Part shown: in pieces, positions 1 to 8,215 of the stretch
How the letters are laid out: each line of letters opens with the position of its first letter
Position numbering within the stretch: position 1 is the stretch's first letter
NCBI RefSeq assembly: GCF_002835735.1
Contig: NZ_PISD01000030.1
Coordinates: 62,001 to 126,000 of the forward strand
Length of the DNA: 64,000 nt
Reading direction: 5' to 3'
Source of the DNA: Cytobacillus horneckiae
GTDB taxonomy: Bacteria > Bacillota > Bacilli > Bacillales > Cytobacillaceae
The notes under the pieces: generated by a model
Seen by the model: the letters and a program-made list of their open reading frames with translations, nothing else
Databases searched by the model: none
What the model was told of the DNA's origin: nothing
Program-made: the position numbers and the translations under genes

Positions 1-15
1 GATAGAAATGCCTCC

Positions 16-339
16 TTACTCACGATGAACACCTTCTTTAATTAAATTATTTACACCTGCAGAAAACTGGTTCCACTCCTCCAGCAGCTCCTGCAAATAG
101 CTTTTGCCTTTAGCCGTCAATTGGTAATACTTCCTTGGCGGCCCTTCCGTGGACTCCTGTAAATACGTTGTGAAATACTCTTCTTTCGTAAGCCTTCTTA
201 ACAGCGGATAAACAGACCCTTCTGAGATTTGAATCTGGTCAGAAATCTTTTGAACCAATTCATATCCATATCGGTCCTGTTTATCCAAAAGCACAAGAAC
301 ACAAAGCTCCAGCACACCTTTTTTAAACTGTACGTTCAT
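16..339 (-). CDS. PadR family transcriptional regulator
   Basis: A 107-residue winged-helix repressor of the short PadR type. The N-terminus ([20 protein letters not shown]) and the wing ([11 protein letters not shown], then [14 protein letters not shown]) are the PadR signature. The reading frame is open further upstream, but I place the start at the ATG at 339 because it follows a GGGAGGCG ribosome binding site at 8 bases. Family members usually sit beside, and repress, a drug exporter or membrane protein; the target here may lie left of the window. A perfect inverted repeat lies just upstream (361-379) and could be its own operator. Confident on family, not on target. Confidence 0.9.
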   Translation of the reverse strand: MNVQFKKGVLELCVLVLLDKQDRYGYELVQKISDQIQISEGSVYPLLRRLTKEEYFTTYLQESTEGPPRKYYQLTAKGKSYLQELLEEWNQFSAGVNNLIKEGVHRE

Positions 340-360
340 GTTTGAACGCCTCCCGCCCAC

Positions 361-379
361 TACTATATAATGTATAGTA
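361..379. promoter_or_regulatory. Inverted repeat upstream of padR, candidate operator
   Basis: Perfect 7-base arms TACTATA and TATAGTA separated by 5 bases, about 20 bases upstream of the padR start. PadR proteins commonly autoregulate through palindromes in their promoter. The position fits that, but the exact consensus of this protein is unknown. Confidence 0.5.
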
Positions 380-480
380 CTAATCAATAAACCTTAGATA
401 TCCATAATATAACATCTACTACTGTTCATTGCAAGGTACTAAACAATATTTTTTTCAAATGATTGTTTTACGCAAAAAAG

Positions 481-513
481 AAAAAGCAATCAAACGTTTG
501 ATTGCCTTTTTCT
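481..513 (-). terminator. Rho-independent terminator, probably bidirectional
   Basis: A palindrome GCAATCAAACGTTTGATTGC (486-505) is flanked by an A tract on one side and a T tract on the other, so it can stop transcription from either direction. It lies 15 bases past the stop of the leftward gene ending at 528. Confidence 0.85.
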
Positions 514-527
514 TTAGAGCAAGATTT

Positions 528-944
528 CTATACAATCTCAATCTTTGTCCCATCACTATCCTTCTGCACCTTCCAGTTAGGCGACAATATTTTTTCAACC
601 TCATGCAATTGTGCATTATTCAGCTTCAGCCCCGATAATCCATTGCCAGTTAATGTATAGTCGCGCTCTTTCTCTAATTTAAATTTCATGCTCAAAATTC
701 TTTGCAGACCAGGGTATGTAAGAAATTTAATTTGATAGCCCTTTTGAAGAATCGATTGAAACCTCTGCTCGTCTTCATTAGCAAGTACAGCAAGCTGTTG
801 AAAATCGAAGTGTTCATTTATTTTTGACCAGGATTCCGTTTCGCCAGCTTTTGCTTTAGTTAGAATTTCTTGATTGGACAGGCCATTATTTCTTAAAGTT
901 TCAATCATGTAGGCTTCCATTAACGTTAGTTGATTGCTTATCAA
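528..944 (-). CDS. Hypothetical protein, 138 aa
   Basis: I do not recognise this protein. It is soluble and charged, without a signal peptide or membrane segment. The first 45 residues (LTLMEAYMIETLRNNGLSNQEILTKA) look like a helical, possibly helix-turn-helix-like segment; the C-terminal third is a mixed alpha/beta stretch ending in SDGTKIEIV. The start chosen is TTG at 944, with GGAG 8 bases upstream; an in-frame ATG at 920 has no good ribosome binding site. It is monocistronic, bounded by terminators on both sides (481-513 and 1011-1043). Confidence 0.7.
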   Translation of the reverse strand: MISNQLTLMEAYMIETLRNNGLSNQEILTKAKAGETESWSKINEHFDFQQLAVLANEDEQRFQSILQKGYQIKFLTYPGLQRILSMKFKLEKERDYTLTGNGLSGLKLNNAQLHEVEKILSPNWKVQKDSDGTKIEIV

Positions 945-1010
945 ATGAATCGCTCCGTTCTTTTTTGTTTGTTTATATTATCTTAGATTGATTAAGGATA
1001 AGCTAGAGTA

Positions 1011-1043
1011 AAAAAACCTTGTATGCGTTCATACAAGGTTTTT
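1011..1043 (-). terminator. Rho-independent terminator after the SGNH hydrolase gene
   Basis: Stem AACCTTGTATG (1015-1025) pairs with CATACAAGGTT (1030-1040) around a 4-base loop, with A and T runs on the flanks. It closes the leftward gene ending at 1054. Confidence 0.85.
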
Positions 1044-1053
1044 CAGATGGATT

Positions 1054-1890
1054 CTATTGTTTATTAGACGATAGATCTTGTTTTTTATTAAAATATTCAT
1101 TCATAACTTCAAACCATAGTCGATAGCCCAAATCATTCGGATGAACGCCATCATACAAGGTCTCGTTTAGTTCGAGGCCGCGACCTTGTATTTTCTCTTC
1201 CATTCCTTTGTAAACATCCACAAACTCCCAATCTTTAGATTCAATATATGATTTAGTTTCCTCCCGATAATCTTCATAAGTTAGACCTAAAGCATTCTCA
1301 ACTTCACCTTGTTGCATTACAGAACATGGATTAGGGGAGATAAATATGACCATCGAATCTGGTGATTCCTTATTTATTTTCGAAACGACCGTATTGATGG
1401 CAGCAATCGTATCATCCATACTAACATTCTTTGCATAACTATTTACAACAGACGTCTCTATTATTACTAAATCCGGACGCTCGCTAACCAATTCATCTAC
1501 TTGGCCATCCTCTACCAACATATTTAAGGTATAACCACTTTTAGCAAAGTTTGAAAAGTGTAACTCATTTGCTATGGACATATTCTCTTCCTTAATTTGC
1601 CTCTCTAATTGATTAAACCATGAAAACATAGGCAGGCTTGCTCCTTTCCCTCGAGCTACACTGCTGCCTATTAATGCCACATTCGCCTCATCGCTAGTTA
1701 ATACTTTATAGCGCAGATATTCCTTCAGCGAGATTTCATTTCCTTTTTTAGGTGTGATCGTTTCTATGATTTGCTTTTCCGCATGCTTATCTGCAGGTAC
1801 TTCAGTGCTTTTCGCACTTCCATTTACCCAATAAAAGACAGAAACAGCAATAATGATAATAATCACGAATGGAATAATGATCTTTTTCAT
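1054..1890 (-). CDS. SGNH/GDSL-type esterase, membrane-anchored or secreted
   Basis: A 278-residue protein with an N-terminal hydrophobic segment (residues 3-22) that acts as signal peptide or anchor, placing the enzyme outside the cell. Block I of the SGNH hydrolase fold is GSSVARG (75-81), with Ser77 as nucleophile. The DGVHPNDLGYRLW motif near residue 250 supplies the catalytic Asp and His of block V. The fold is used by lipases, acetyl-xylan esterases and cell-wall O-acetyl esterases; the substrate cannot be told. The ATG at 1890 follows a GAAAGG site. No operon partner. Confidence 0.85.
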   Translation of the reverse strand: MKKIIIPFVIIIIIAVSVFYWVNGSAKSTEVPADKHAEKQIIETITPKKGNEISLKEYLRYKVLTSDEANVALIGSSVARGKGASLPMFSWFNQLERQIKEENMSIANELHFSNFAKSGYTLNMLVEDGQVDELVSERPDLVIIETSVVNSYAKNVSMDDTIAAINTVVSKINKESPDSMVIFISPNPCSVMQQGEVENALGLTYEDYREETKSYIESKDWEFVDVYKGMEEKIQGRGLELNETLYDGVHPNDLGYRLWFEVMNEYFNKKQDLSSNKQ

Positions 1891-2091
1891 AACCTTTCAA
1901 TTTCCTTTCTGTAAAAGACAATTGATGCAATAATTTTTAAATACCCTCCAATAATTTAAATAATCATGCTGGCTTAATAAAATAGCAATTTGATCCAACT
2001 TTTTGCAGCTTCTCACGGAATTTTGGTTTCCTTCCTCTTTTTTATTCCACGATAACTATTACATTTATTAACAAAAATAATTACTTAAAAT

Positions 2092-2124
2092 ATAGTTGAC
2101 AAAATCAACTATTAATCATAAAAT
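2092..2124 (+). promoter_or_regulatory. marR promoter with overlapping operator
   Basis: TTGACA (2096-2101), a 17-base spacer and TAAAAT (2119-2124) form a near-consensus sigma-A promoter 36 bases upstream of the MarR gene. A perfect inverted repeat, ATAGTTGA (2092-2099) and TCAACTAT (2105-2112) with a 5-base spacer, covers the -35 box. MarR dimers bind such palindromes, so binding here would block RNA polymerase: autorepression is a direct inference. Confidence 0.8.
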
Positions 2125-2159
2125 TTATTTAATTTTATAAAAAGAGGTAATTTTCAGAT

Positions 2160-2597
2160 ATGTCAGATAAAAATATCCAAGAAATTAAAAAATTCAATAG
2201 GTTTTACACAAGAGTAATGGGCTTGTTTAATTTATATACCGATAAAAGTCCTTATTCCGCAACAGAGGCATTAATCTTATTTGAGATTAATAGCCGGGAG
2301 AATTGTACAGCGGCCTTTCTGTCAAATTATTTTAGTATCGATAAAAGTTATATGAGTAGAATAATTAAGCATTTTGAAAAAGAAGGTTTAATTACAAAAG
2401 AAATCTCTAAGGAAGATAGAAGAGTTCAGCATCTTCATTTAACTGAATTAGGGATTTCCACACTAAACTCACTCGCTAATAGAGCAAGCGGAAATGTTGA
2501 AACAATGATTGAAGGCATTCCGGAGGAGCAAATTGATATTTTAATTGATTCCATGGAGAGTATTCAAAAAATTTTATCCCGCATTAACGAGCAGTAA
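2160..2597 (+). CDS. MarR family transcriptional regulator
   Basis: A 145-residue winged-helix regulator. Residues about 55-105 hold the DNA-binding domain, with recognition helix IDKSYMSRIIKHFEKEGLI and wing KEDRRVQHLHLTELG (the D-R-R motif of MarR proteins). ATG at 2160 has an AGAGGT site. Its promoter carries a palindrome over the -35 box, suggesting autorepression. It lies 157 bases upstream of the peptide transporter operon in the same direction and could control it, but the same palindrome was not seen before that operon. Confidence 0.92.
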   Translation: MSDKNIQEIKKFNRFYTRVMGLFNLYTDKSPYSATEALILFEINSRENCTAAFLSNYFSIDKSYMSRIIKHFEKEGLITKEISKEDRRVQHLHLTELGISTLNSLANRASGNVETMIEGIPEEQIDILIDSMESIQKILSRINEQ

Positions 2598-2639
2598 GAC
2601 ATCCTCTTCAAGTCTACCAAGGGAATCATAAAGGATAAT

Positions 2640-2722
2640 TGCCGATAACCGGCCGTAAACGCCGAGTGGTCTAACTAACCACCAGTGAGGATTTAAGTCC
2701 CCGCTGGTGGAAGTTTCACTTA
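2640..2722 (+). other. Structured intergenic element, possible transposon-end or RNA leader
   Basis: The space before the transporter operon holds nested stems: CCACCAG (2679-2685) with CTGGTGG (2704-2710), an inner GGA/TCC stem, and an upstream ACC-GGC...GCC-GAGT-GGT arrangement (2648-2670). No T run follows, so it is not a simple terminator. The layout resembles the right-end hairpin and guide-RNA scaffold of IS200/IS605 (TnpB) elements, which would make it a relic or a MITE. A cis-acting leader of the operon is the alternative. I cannot decide between them. Confidence 0.35.
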
Positions 2723-2753
2723 TATAAATATATTTAATAGGGGGTTTTGAAAG

Positions 2754-4310
2754 ATGAAAAAGAACATGTTTATGCTGTTAGCGTTTAGTTTAGTGCTCCT
2801 CCTCTCTGCTTGTACATCTGGAACAGCAGGGGACTCCAGCGAGTCTAGTGTAGATGGGAATGATCCAACTTCACCTAAAAAAGACAGTTTAGTCGTTGCA
2901 TATGAAGCAGATGCAGCCACACTGATGGCAAATATCGATGTGAACTATGTGACTGACGCGCAAATTAGAAATATATATGACCCTCTAATTGACCGCGACG
3001 GAAAAACTGGAGATTTCGTCCCCGTTCTGGCTGAAAGCTGGGAAAATGTCGATGAACATACATGGAAGATTCAATTAAAGGAAGGTATCAAGTTCCATAA
3101 CGGAGCTGACTTCAATGCCGAAGCTGCCAAATATAGCATTGACTTTATTTTAGATGAAGCGAATCAATCATTTTACAGATCACGCTGGGTAGACGTTAAA
3201 GAGGTGAAGGTGATTTCTCCAACTGAGATAGAAATCATTACTTCTAAACCCTTCCCTAGTTTAATTCAAAGAATTGCTGAAGATTTATTAGTCATTGAGC
3301 CAGGCTATGTAGAGGAAGTTGGGCTTGACGAAGCAGCTAAAAAGCCTGTTGGAACAGGTGCATATAAATTTGTCGAGTGGTCTAGAGACAACTACTTAAA
3401 GTTAGAAGCCTTTGATGAGTACTGGAAAGGCAAGCCTGCAATTAAATCATTAGAATTCCGATACATTCCTGAATTTAGCGCAAGATTATCTGCATTCCTT
3501 AGCGGAGAAGTGGATTTATTTAAAAACATTCCCGTTGATTCTGTTGATAGCATTACAAATGATGACCATTCTAAAGTGGCCGAAGTTGCTTCTGCTCGTA
3601 TTAACTATTTAGCACTTAATAACTTCTATGAAGGTCCACTTCAAGACGAAAAAGTACGGCAAGCAATCAATTATGCTGTTGATGTTGACGAGCTATTAAA
3701 TGGTGTACTAAATGGCCATGGCACAAAAATGACTGGTCCGCTTTCTCAAATCAATAATGATTACACTGAAACTGCCGAATATGGCTACGATGTAGAAAAA
3801 GCGAAAGCACTTTTAAAAGAAGCTGGTCATGAACCGGAATCGTTAACACTCACATTAGATACACCAAATGGCCGTTATCCGATGGATACTCAAATCGCTC
3901 AAGCCATTGCTTCACAACTGCAAAGAATAGGCATTACAGTAAACGTCCAGACAAATGAATGGGGCAATCATCTTGAAAAAATCCGCAATCGAGAGATGAA
4001 AGACATGTTCATTTTAGGTTGGGGACCAGCCTTTGATGCACAGTCAACAGTTGAAAATCTATTTACCAAAGTCGCACCGTACAGCGGTTTTTATGATGAA
4101 GAATTAGAAAAGGAAATCTATAGAGTAAACCAATTATTCGATGAACAAGAAAGATTTGACGGCTTTAGTGACCTTCAGCATAAATTAGTAGAAAAAGCGG
4201 CCTGGGTTCCACTTTGGCAGCAGTCTGATTTATATGCTGTTCGCAAAGATTTGAAGTTCACTCCGCGTGTTGATGAAAAAATCCAGGCATACGAAATGTC
4301 CTGGGAATAA
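2754..4310 (+). CDS. Peptide-type ABC transporter substrate-binding lipoprotein (SBP family 5)
   Basis: A 518-residue extracytoplasmic binding protein of the DppA/OppA family. The signal peptide ends in LLSAC, a lipobox, so the mature protein is anchored at Cys20 after a Ser/Gly/Asp-rich linker. Family-typical stretches include KEGIKFHNGADFNAE, PVGTGAYKFVEW and RQAINYAVDVDELLNG. It feeds the permeases and ATPases encoded directly downstream. A hairpin between this gene and the permeases may set a higher level of binding protein. Companion hydrolases (M24, M55) suggest D-residue-containing or otherwise unusual short peptides as cargo. The ATG at 2754 follows a GGGGG site. Confidence 0.93.
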   Translation: MKKNMFMLLAFSLVLLLSACTSGTAGDSSESSVDGNDPTSPKKDSLVVAYEADAATLMANIDVNYVTDAQIRNIYDPLIDRDGKTGDFVPVLAESWENVDEHTWKIQLKEGIKFHNGADFNAEAAKYSIDFILDEANQSFYRSRWVDVKEVKVISPTEIEIITSKPFPSLIQRIAEDLLVIEPGYVEEVGLDEAAKKPVGTGAYKFVEWSRDNYLKLEAFDEYWKGKPAIKSLEFRYIPEFSARLSAFLSGEVDLFKNIPVDSVDSITNDDHSKVAEVASARINYLALNNFYEGPLQDEKVRQAINYAVDVDELLNGVLNGHGTKMTGPLSQINNDYTETAEYGYDVEKAKALLKEAGHEPESLTLTLDTPNGRYPMDTQIAQAIASQLQRIGITVNVQTNEWGNHLEKIRNREMKDMFILGWGPAFDAQSTVENLFTKVAPYSGFYDEELEKEIYRVNQLFDEQERFDGFSDLQHKLVEKAAWVPLWQQSDLYAVRKDLKFTPRVDEKIQAYEMSWE

Positions 4311-4316
4311 TAGCCG

Positions 4317-4346
4317 AAAAAGGGAGGGGATTTTCTCTCCCTTTTC
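4317..4346 (+). terminator. Intercistronic hairpin after the binding-protein gene
   Basis: AAAAGGGAG (4318-4326) pairs with CTCCCTTTT (4337-4345) around a 10-base loop. The T run is short, so this is probably a partial terminator or mRNA-stabilising hairpin, common between binding-protein and permease genes of ABC operons. Confidence 0.7.
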
Positions 4347-4379
4347 ATCTAAATTACTGGACCTAAAGGGGAGCTAGGC

Positions 4380-5297
4380 ATGCTTGATTTTATTATAAAA
4401 AGACTTTTACAAGTAATCTTAGTCGTCTTTTTAGCATTAACAGCCGTTTTCTTTCTCATTCGTTTATCTGGTGACCCTACAGCATTATTCTTGCCGCCAG
4501 ATGCACCTAGAGAACAAATTGAAGAATATAGAGAGCTTTTAGGATTTAACCGCCCCCTTCAAGATCAATATGCAGACTTTATGGTGAACGCTGTGCAAGG
4601 TGACTTTGGGGAATCACTTAGAAGCCAAGAAGATGCACTTCAGCTTGTAATCGATCGGCTGCCTGCAACCTTTCAGCTGGCGATTGCAGCATTAATTTTA
4701 TCACTTGTTATCGCTATTCCATTAGGCGTCTTATCTGCATATAAAAGAAATTCCTTCTTTGATCGCATCGGAGTCGGGCTAACAGTCTTAGGGCAAGCAG
4801 TACCAAACTTTTGGCTAGGTTTAATCCTGATTTTCTTTTTTGCAGCACAATTAAAGCTCTTGCCTACTGGCGGGGGCGGAACATTGGTTCATTTAATACT
4901 GCCAACTATTACTCTCGCAACCTATAGTATCGCAAGATTCACCCGCTTCACTCGTTCATCGATGCTGGATATTCTGCGCAAGGACTATATCAGAACGGCA
5001 AAAGCGTCAGGTGTTCCTACTTTTCCATTGGTTGCTAGATTCGCATTAAAAAACTCATTAATTCCAATCATTACATTAATTGCACTTGATCTCGGCACTT
5101 TGCTTGGCGGAGCAGTCATTACGGAAGTTGTTTTTGCCTGGCCCGGCATCGGCAGATTGCTTATGCAGTCACTGATGAATAGAGACTTTCCAATTGTATT
5201 AGCAGCCGTTTTTATCATTGCCTTAATCTATGCCATCATTAATTTCATTGCGGATATCTTATATGCATATGTAAACCCGCAAATTAGAGTGAAGTAG
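4380..5297 (+). CDS. Peptide-type ABC transporter permease, DppB-like
   Basis: A 305-residue inner-membrane permease with about six transmembrane helices. The first helix begins at residue 8 and is followed by the extracellular GDPTALFLPPDAPREQIEEY segment typical of DppB/OppB. The cytoplasmic EAA-like coupling loop is seen at RKDYIRTAKASGVP. It pairs with the DppC-like permease 10 bases downstream to form the channel. Ribosome binding site GGGGAG precedes the ATG at 4380. Confidence 0.95.
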   Translation: MLDFIIKRLLQVILVVFLALTAVFFLIRLSGDPTALFLPPDAPREQIEEYRELLGFNRPLQDQYADFMVNAVQGDFGESLRSQEDALQLVIDRLPATFQLAIAALILSLVIAIPLGVLSAYKRNSFFDRIGVGLTVLGQAVPNFWLGLILIFFFAAQLKLLPTGGGGTLVHLILPTITLATYSIARFTRFTRSSMLDILRKDYIRTAKASGVPTFPLVARFALKNSLIPIITLIALDLGTLLGGAVITEVVFAWPGIGRLLMQSLMNRDFPIVLAAVFIIALIYAIINFIADILYAYVNPQIRVK

Positions 5298-5307
5298 GTG
5301 ATTTTCT

Positions 5308-6216
5308 GTGTCAGCAAATTTAGAAAAAGCATTTCACAACGAACCTGCTGCAAAGATAAAAAGCAAAAAAGAATCTAGCATCTATCGCTTCTTTGCCAAT
5401 CTTTTTAGAAGCTGGACTGGCACTCTGGGATTCATCATTATTCTAGGCCTATTATTTATTAGTATATTTGGTCCTTGGATTACACCATACGATCCACTTT
5501 ATGCAGACTTTAGCAAGAAGCTTCTTCCACCAATGACAGACGGCCATCTGCTTGGAACTGATCAATTAGGAAGAGATATTCTTTCCAGAATTATTGTTGG
5601 TGCGAGAGTATCAGTCATTATCGGCGTTTTAACGGTTGTCATAGCTGGCATTTTCGGTACGGTTGTCGGCATCATATCCGGTTATTTTAGAGGATGGGTT
5701 GATGTTGTTTTAATGAGAATTGTTGACGTGCAATTAAGCTTCCCATTCATTTTATTAGTTCTTGTCATTAATGCTATCATCGGGGCTGGCCTAAGAAATA
5801 TTATTATCTCTTTGGCGATTGGCGGCTGGGTAATCTTTGCCCGGATGATAAGGAGCGAAGTGCTTGCCCTTCGTGAAAAAGAATTTATTACAGCTTGTGT
5901 AGCAACTGGCGTATCGCGTTTTGAAATCTTATTTAGACATATCCTTCCTAATCTATTTACGCCGCTAATTATTCTGGCATCACTTCAAATCGGTACATTT
6001 ATTATTGCTGAAGCGTCTGTTAGTTTTCTTGGCTTTGGCGTTCAGCCCCCTGAGCCAGCTTGGGGAAATATGCTGAATGAAGGAAAAGATTATATCTTTA
6101 GTTCATGGTGGCTCATTACATTCCCTGGGATTGCAATTATTATTGCCGCACTAGGTGTAAACCTTTTTGGCGACTGGCTTCGAGATACACTTGATCCAGA
6201 ATTGAAGGGGGAATAG
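5308..6216 (+). CDS. Peptide-type ABC transporter permease, DppC-like
   Basis: A 302-residue permease. It starts with GTG at 5308 (GTAGGTG site) and has the cytoplasmic N-terminal tail of DppC/OppC proteins before the first helix. The signature GTDQLGRDILSRIIVGARVS and the coupling loop EKEFITACVATGVSRFEI are both present, as is the conserved ending NLFGDWLRDTLDPEL. It forms a heterodimeric channel with the preceding gene's product. The next gene starts 3 bases downstream. Confidence 0.95.
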   Translation: MSANLEKAFHNEPAAKIKSKKESSIYRFFANLFRSWTGTLGFIIILGLLFISIFGPWITPYDPLYADFSKKLLPPMTDGHLLGTDQLGRDILSRIIVGARVSVIIGVLTVVIAGIFGTVVGIISGYFRGWVDVVLMRIVDVQLSFPFILLVLVINAIIGAGLRNIIISLAIGGWVIFARMIRSEVLALREKEFITACVATGVSRFEILFRHILPNLFTPLIILASLQIGTFIIAEASVSFLGFGVQPPEPAWGNMLNEGKDYIFSSWWLITFPGIAIIIAALGVNLFGDWLRDTLDPELKGE

Positions 6217-6219
6217 TCC

Positions 6220-7236
6220 ATGTCAGAAAAAATACTAGAAATAAATGACCTCCGCGTGCAATTTAAAAATGGAAAAGAAAAGGTTCAACCGATCAGAGGG
6301 GTCAGCTTTCACATTAACAAGGGTGAAACACTTGGCATTGTCGGGGAGTCAGGATGCGGAAAAAGCGTTACATCACTTGCCATTATGGGGCTTCTCCCTG
6401 ATAAAACGAGCGAAATTGCTTCTGGAAACATTTTATTTAACAATCAGGACCTTTCAAAATTGACTGATAAACAATTTCGCAAGCTTCGCGGCAATGATAT
6501 CTCTATGATTTTTCAAGAGCCAATGACTTCATTAAATCCAGTTTTTACAATTGGAGAGCAATTAAAGGAACCATTAAGAAGACATAAAAACATGTCAAAA
6601 TCTCAAGCAAGAAAAGAGATCATTTCTATGCTGCAACAGGTGGGTCTTCCTAGAGCTGAGCAGTTGATTGATGAATATCCACATCAGCTTTCTGGCGGTA
6701 TGAGGCAAAGGGTCATGATTTCACTCGCACTGCTTTGCAAGCCGCAGTTAATGATTGCTGATGAGCCAACTACTGCACTTGATGTAACAATCCAAGCACA
6801 AATATTAGACTTGCTAAAGAAGCTAAAAGCTGAGAGTGATATGAGTTTAATGCTCATCACTCATGATTTAGGCGTTGTAGCAGAAATGTGCAACCGTGTA
6901 GTTGTGATGTATGCAGGTGAAGTCGTTGAAGAGGCTGAAGTAAATGATTTATTTGATTCACCTAAGCATCCATATACAAAAGGGCTGATGCAGTCATTAC
7001 CATCTAACAATGACCGGAAAAGCAAGCTGTTTTCAATTAAAGGGCAGGTCCCGAGACCTTCAGAAATTACTGGCGGATGTGCTTTTGCCAACAGATGTCC
7101 ACATGTTCTAGAACGCTGTGTAAAGGAAACGCCACCTTCTTTTACACATCAAAACCATTTAAGTAAGTGCTGGCTGCAAGATACCTCTTATAAGGAGGTG
7201 AATCATGATGAAACAAAAGGTACTGCTATCCGTTAA
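6220..7236 (+). CDS. Peptide-type ABC transporter ATPase, DppD-like
   Basis: A 338-residue nucleotide-binding subunit. Walker A is GESGCGKS near residue 43, the signature is LSGGMRQRV, Walker B is [12 protein letters not shown], and the H-loop is ITHDLGV. The C-terminal oligopeptide-ABC extension has the usual Cys pattern (GCAFANRCPHVLERC and KCW). It works as a heterodimer with the DppF-like ATPase whose gene overlaps its end by 32 bases, implying translational coupling. Confidence 0.96.
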   Translation: MSEKILEINDLRVQFKNGKEKVQPIRGVSFHINKGETLGIVGESGCGKSVTSLAIMGLLPDKTSEIASGNILFNNQDLSKLTDKQFRKLRGNDISMIFQEPMTSLNPVFTIGEQLKEPLRRHKNMSKSQARKEIISMLQQVGLPRAEQLIDEYPHQLSGGMRQRVMISLALLCKPQLMIADEPTTALDVTIQAQILDLLKKLKAESDMSLMLITHDLGVVAEMCNRVVVMYAGEVVEEAEVNDLFDSPKHPYTKGLMQSLPSNNDRKSKLFSIKGQVPRPSEITGGCAFANRCPHVLERCVKETPPSFTHQNHLSKCWLQDTSYKEVNHDETKGTAIR

Positions 7237-8215
7237 CAACTTAAAAAAATATTATGATATCCCGCAAGGACTTTTCAAGGAAAAAATAATTGTTAAGGCC
7301 GTTGATGATATCAGCTTTACGATCACCAAGGGGGAAACTTTTGCTCTAGTTGGCGAATCAGGGTGTGGAAAGTCAACTACTGGAAGAACGATACTTAAAT
7401 TAACTGAACCAACTGGTGGAAGGATTATTTTTGATGGAAATGATATTGCTGCTCTCCCTTATAAAAAAATGAGAACATTAAGAAATCGAATGCAGATGGT
7501 TTTCCAGGACCCCTATGCATCTTTAAACCCGAAGAAAACGGTTAGAGAAATTCTCACAGAACCGCTTAGAGTCCATAAAAAATTCGATCATGACACACGA
7601 CTAAAAAAGGTAAAATCGATGCTTGAGATTGTGGGCTTATCTGAATATCATTTAGACCGCTATCCGCATGAATTCTCCGGCGGGCAAAGACAAAGAATAG
7701 GCATTGCCCGGGCAGTCATTCTTCAGCCGGATTTTATTATCGCAGATGAGCCTGTTTCTGCACTCGATGTTTCAGTTCAATCACAAGTCATTAACCTTAT
7801 GCTTGAATTACAAAAAGAATTTGAATTAACTTATCTATTTATCTCACATGATTTAAGCGTCATCCAGCATATGACTGATCGAGTAGCCGTCATGTATTTA
7901 GGCAAAATCGTAGAAATAGCTAAAACTGAAGATTTATTTACTAATCCGAAGCATCCTTACACAAAGGCGTTGTTATCCGCAGTCCCAATTACTCATCCAA
8001 AAGAGAAAAAGGAAAGAATCATATTAAAAGGCGATGTCCCGAGCCCAGCAAACCCACCTTCCGGCTGTACCTTTCATCCCAGATGCCCAGCTGCTTTGGA
8101 CATATGCAAGACGCAAGCACCAAAGACATCGGAACATGGAAATTCCCATTCAGTTAGCTGCCATTTATATAACAAAATTGAGGAGGAAATACCCCATGCT
8201 ATTAGCCATTCCTAA
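7205..8215 (+). CDS. Peptide-type ABC transporter ATPase, DppF-like
   Basis: A 336-residue ATPase, partner of the preceding one. Walker [10 protein letters not shown], the Q-loop segment [19 protein letters not shown], signature [12 protein letters not shown], Walker [13 protein letters not shown] and H-loop ISHDLSV are all intact. The C-terminal extension has the [15 protein letters not shown] motif. The ATG at 7205 is preceded by AAGGAGGTG inside the end of the upstream gene. The next gene starts inside its last 20 bases, so the operon is tightly packed. Confidence 0.96.
   Translation: MMKQKVLLSVNNLKKYYDIPQGLFKEKIIVKAVDDISFTITKGETFALVGESGCGKSTTGRTILKLTEPTGGRIIFDGNDIAALPYKKMRTLRNRMQMVFQDPYASLNPKKTVREILTEPLRVHKKFDHDTRLKKVKSMLEIVGLSEYHLDRYPHEFSGGQRQRIGIARAVILQPDFIIADEPVSALDVSVQSQVINLMLELQKEFELTYLFISHDLSVIQHMTDRVAVMYLGKIVEIAKTEDLFTNPKHPYTKALLSAVPITHPKEKKERIILKGDVPSPANPPSGCTFHPRCPAALDICKTQAPKTSEHGNSHSVSCHLYNKIEEEIPHAISHS

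Noticed and set aside
8034-8195. N-terminal extension of the first M24 protein
   Set aside because: It would overlap the ATPase gene by 180 bases; the ATG at 8196 has a strong GAGGAGG site and fits the family length.
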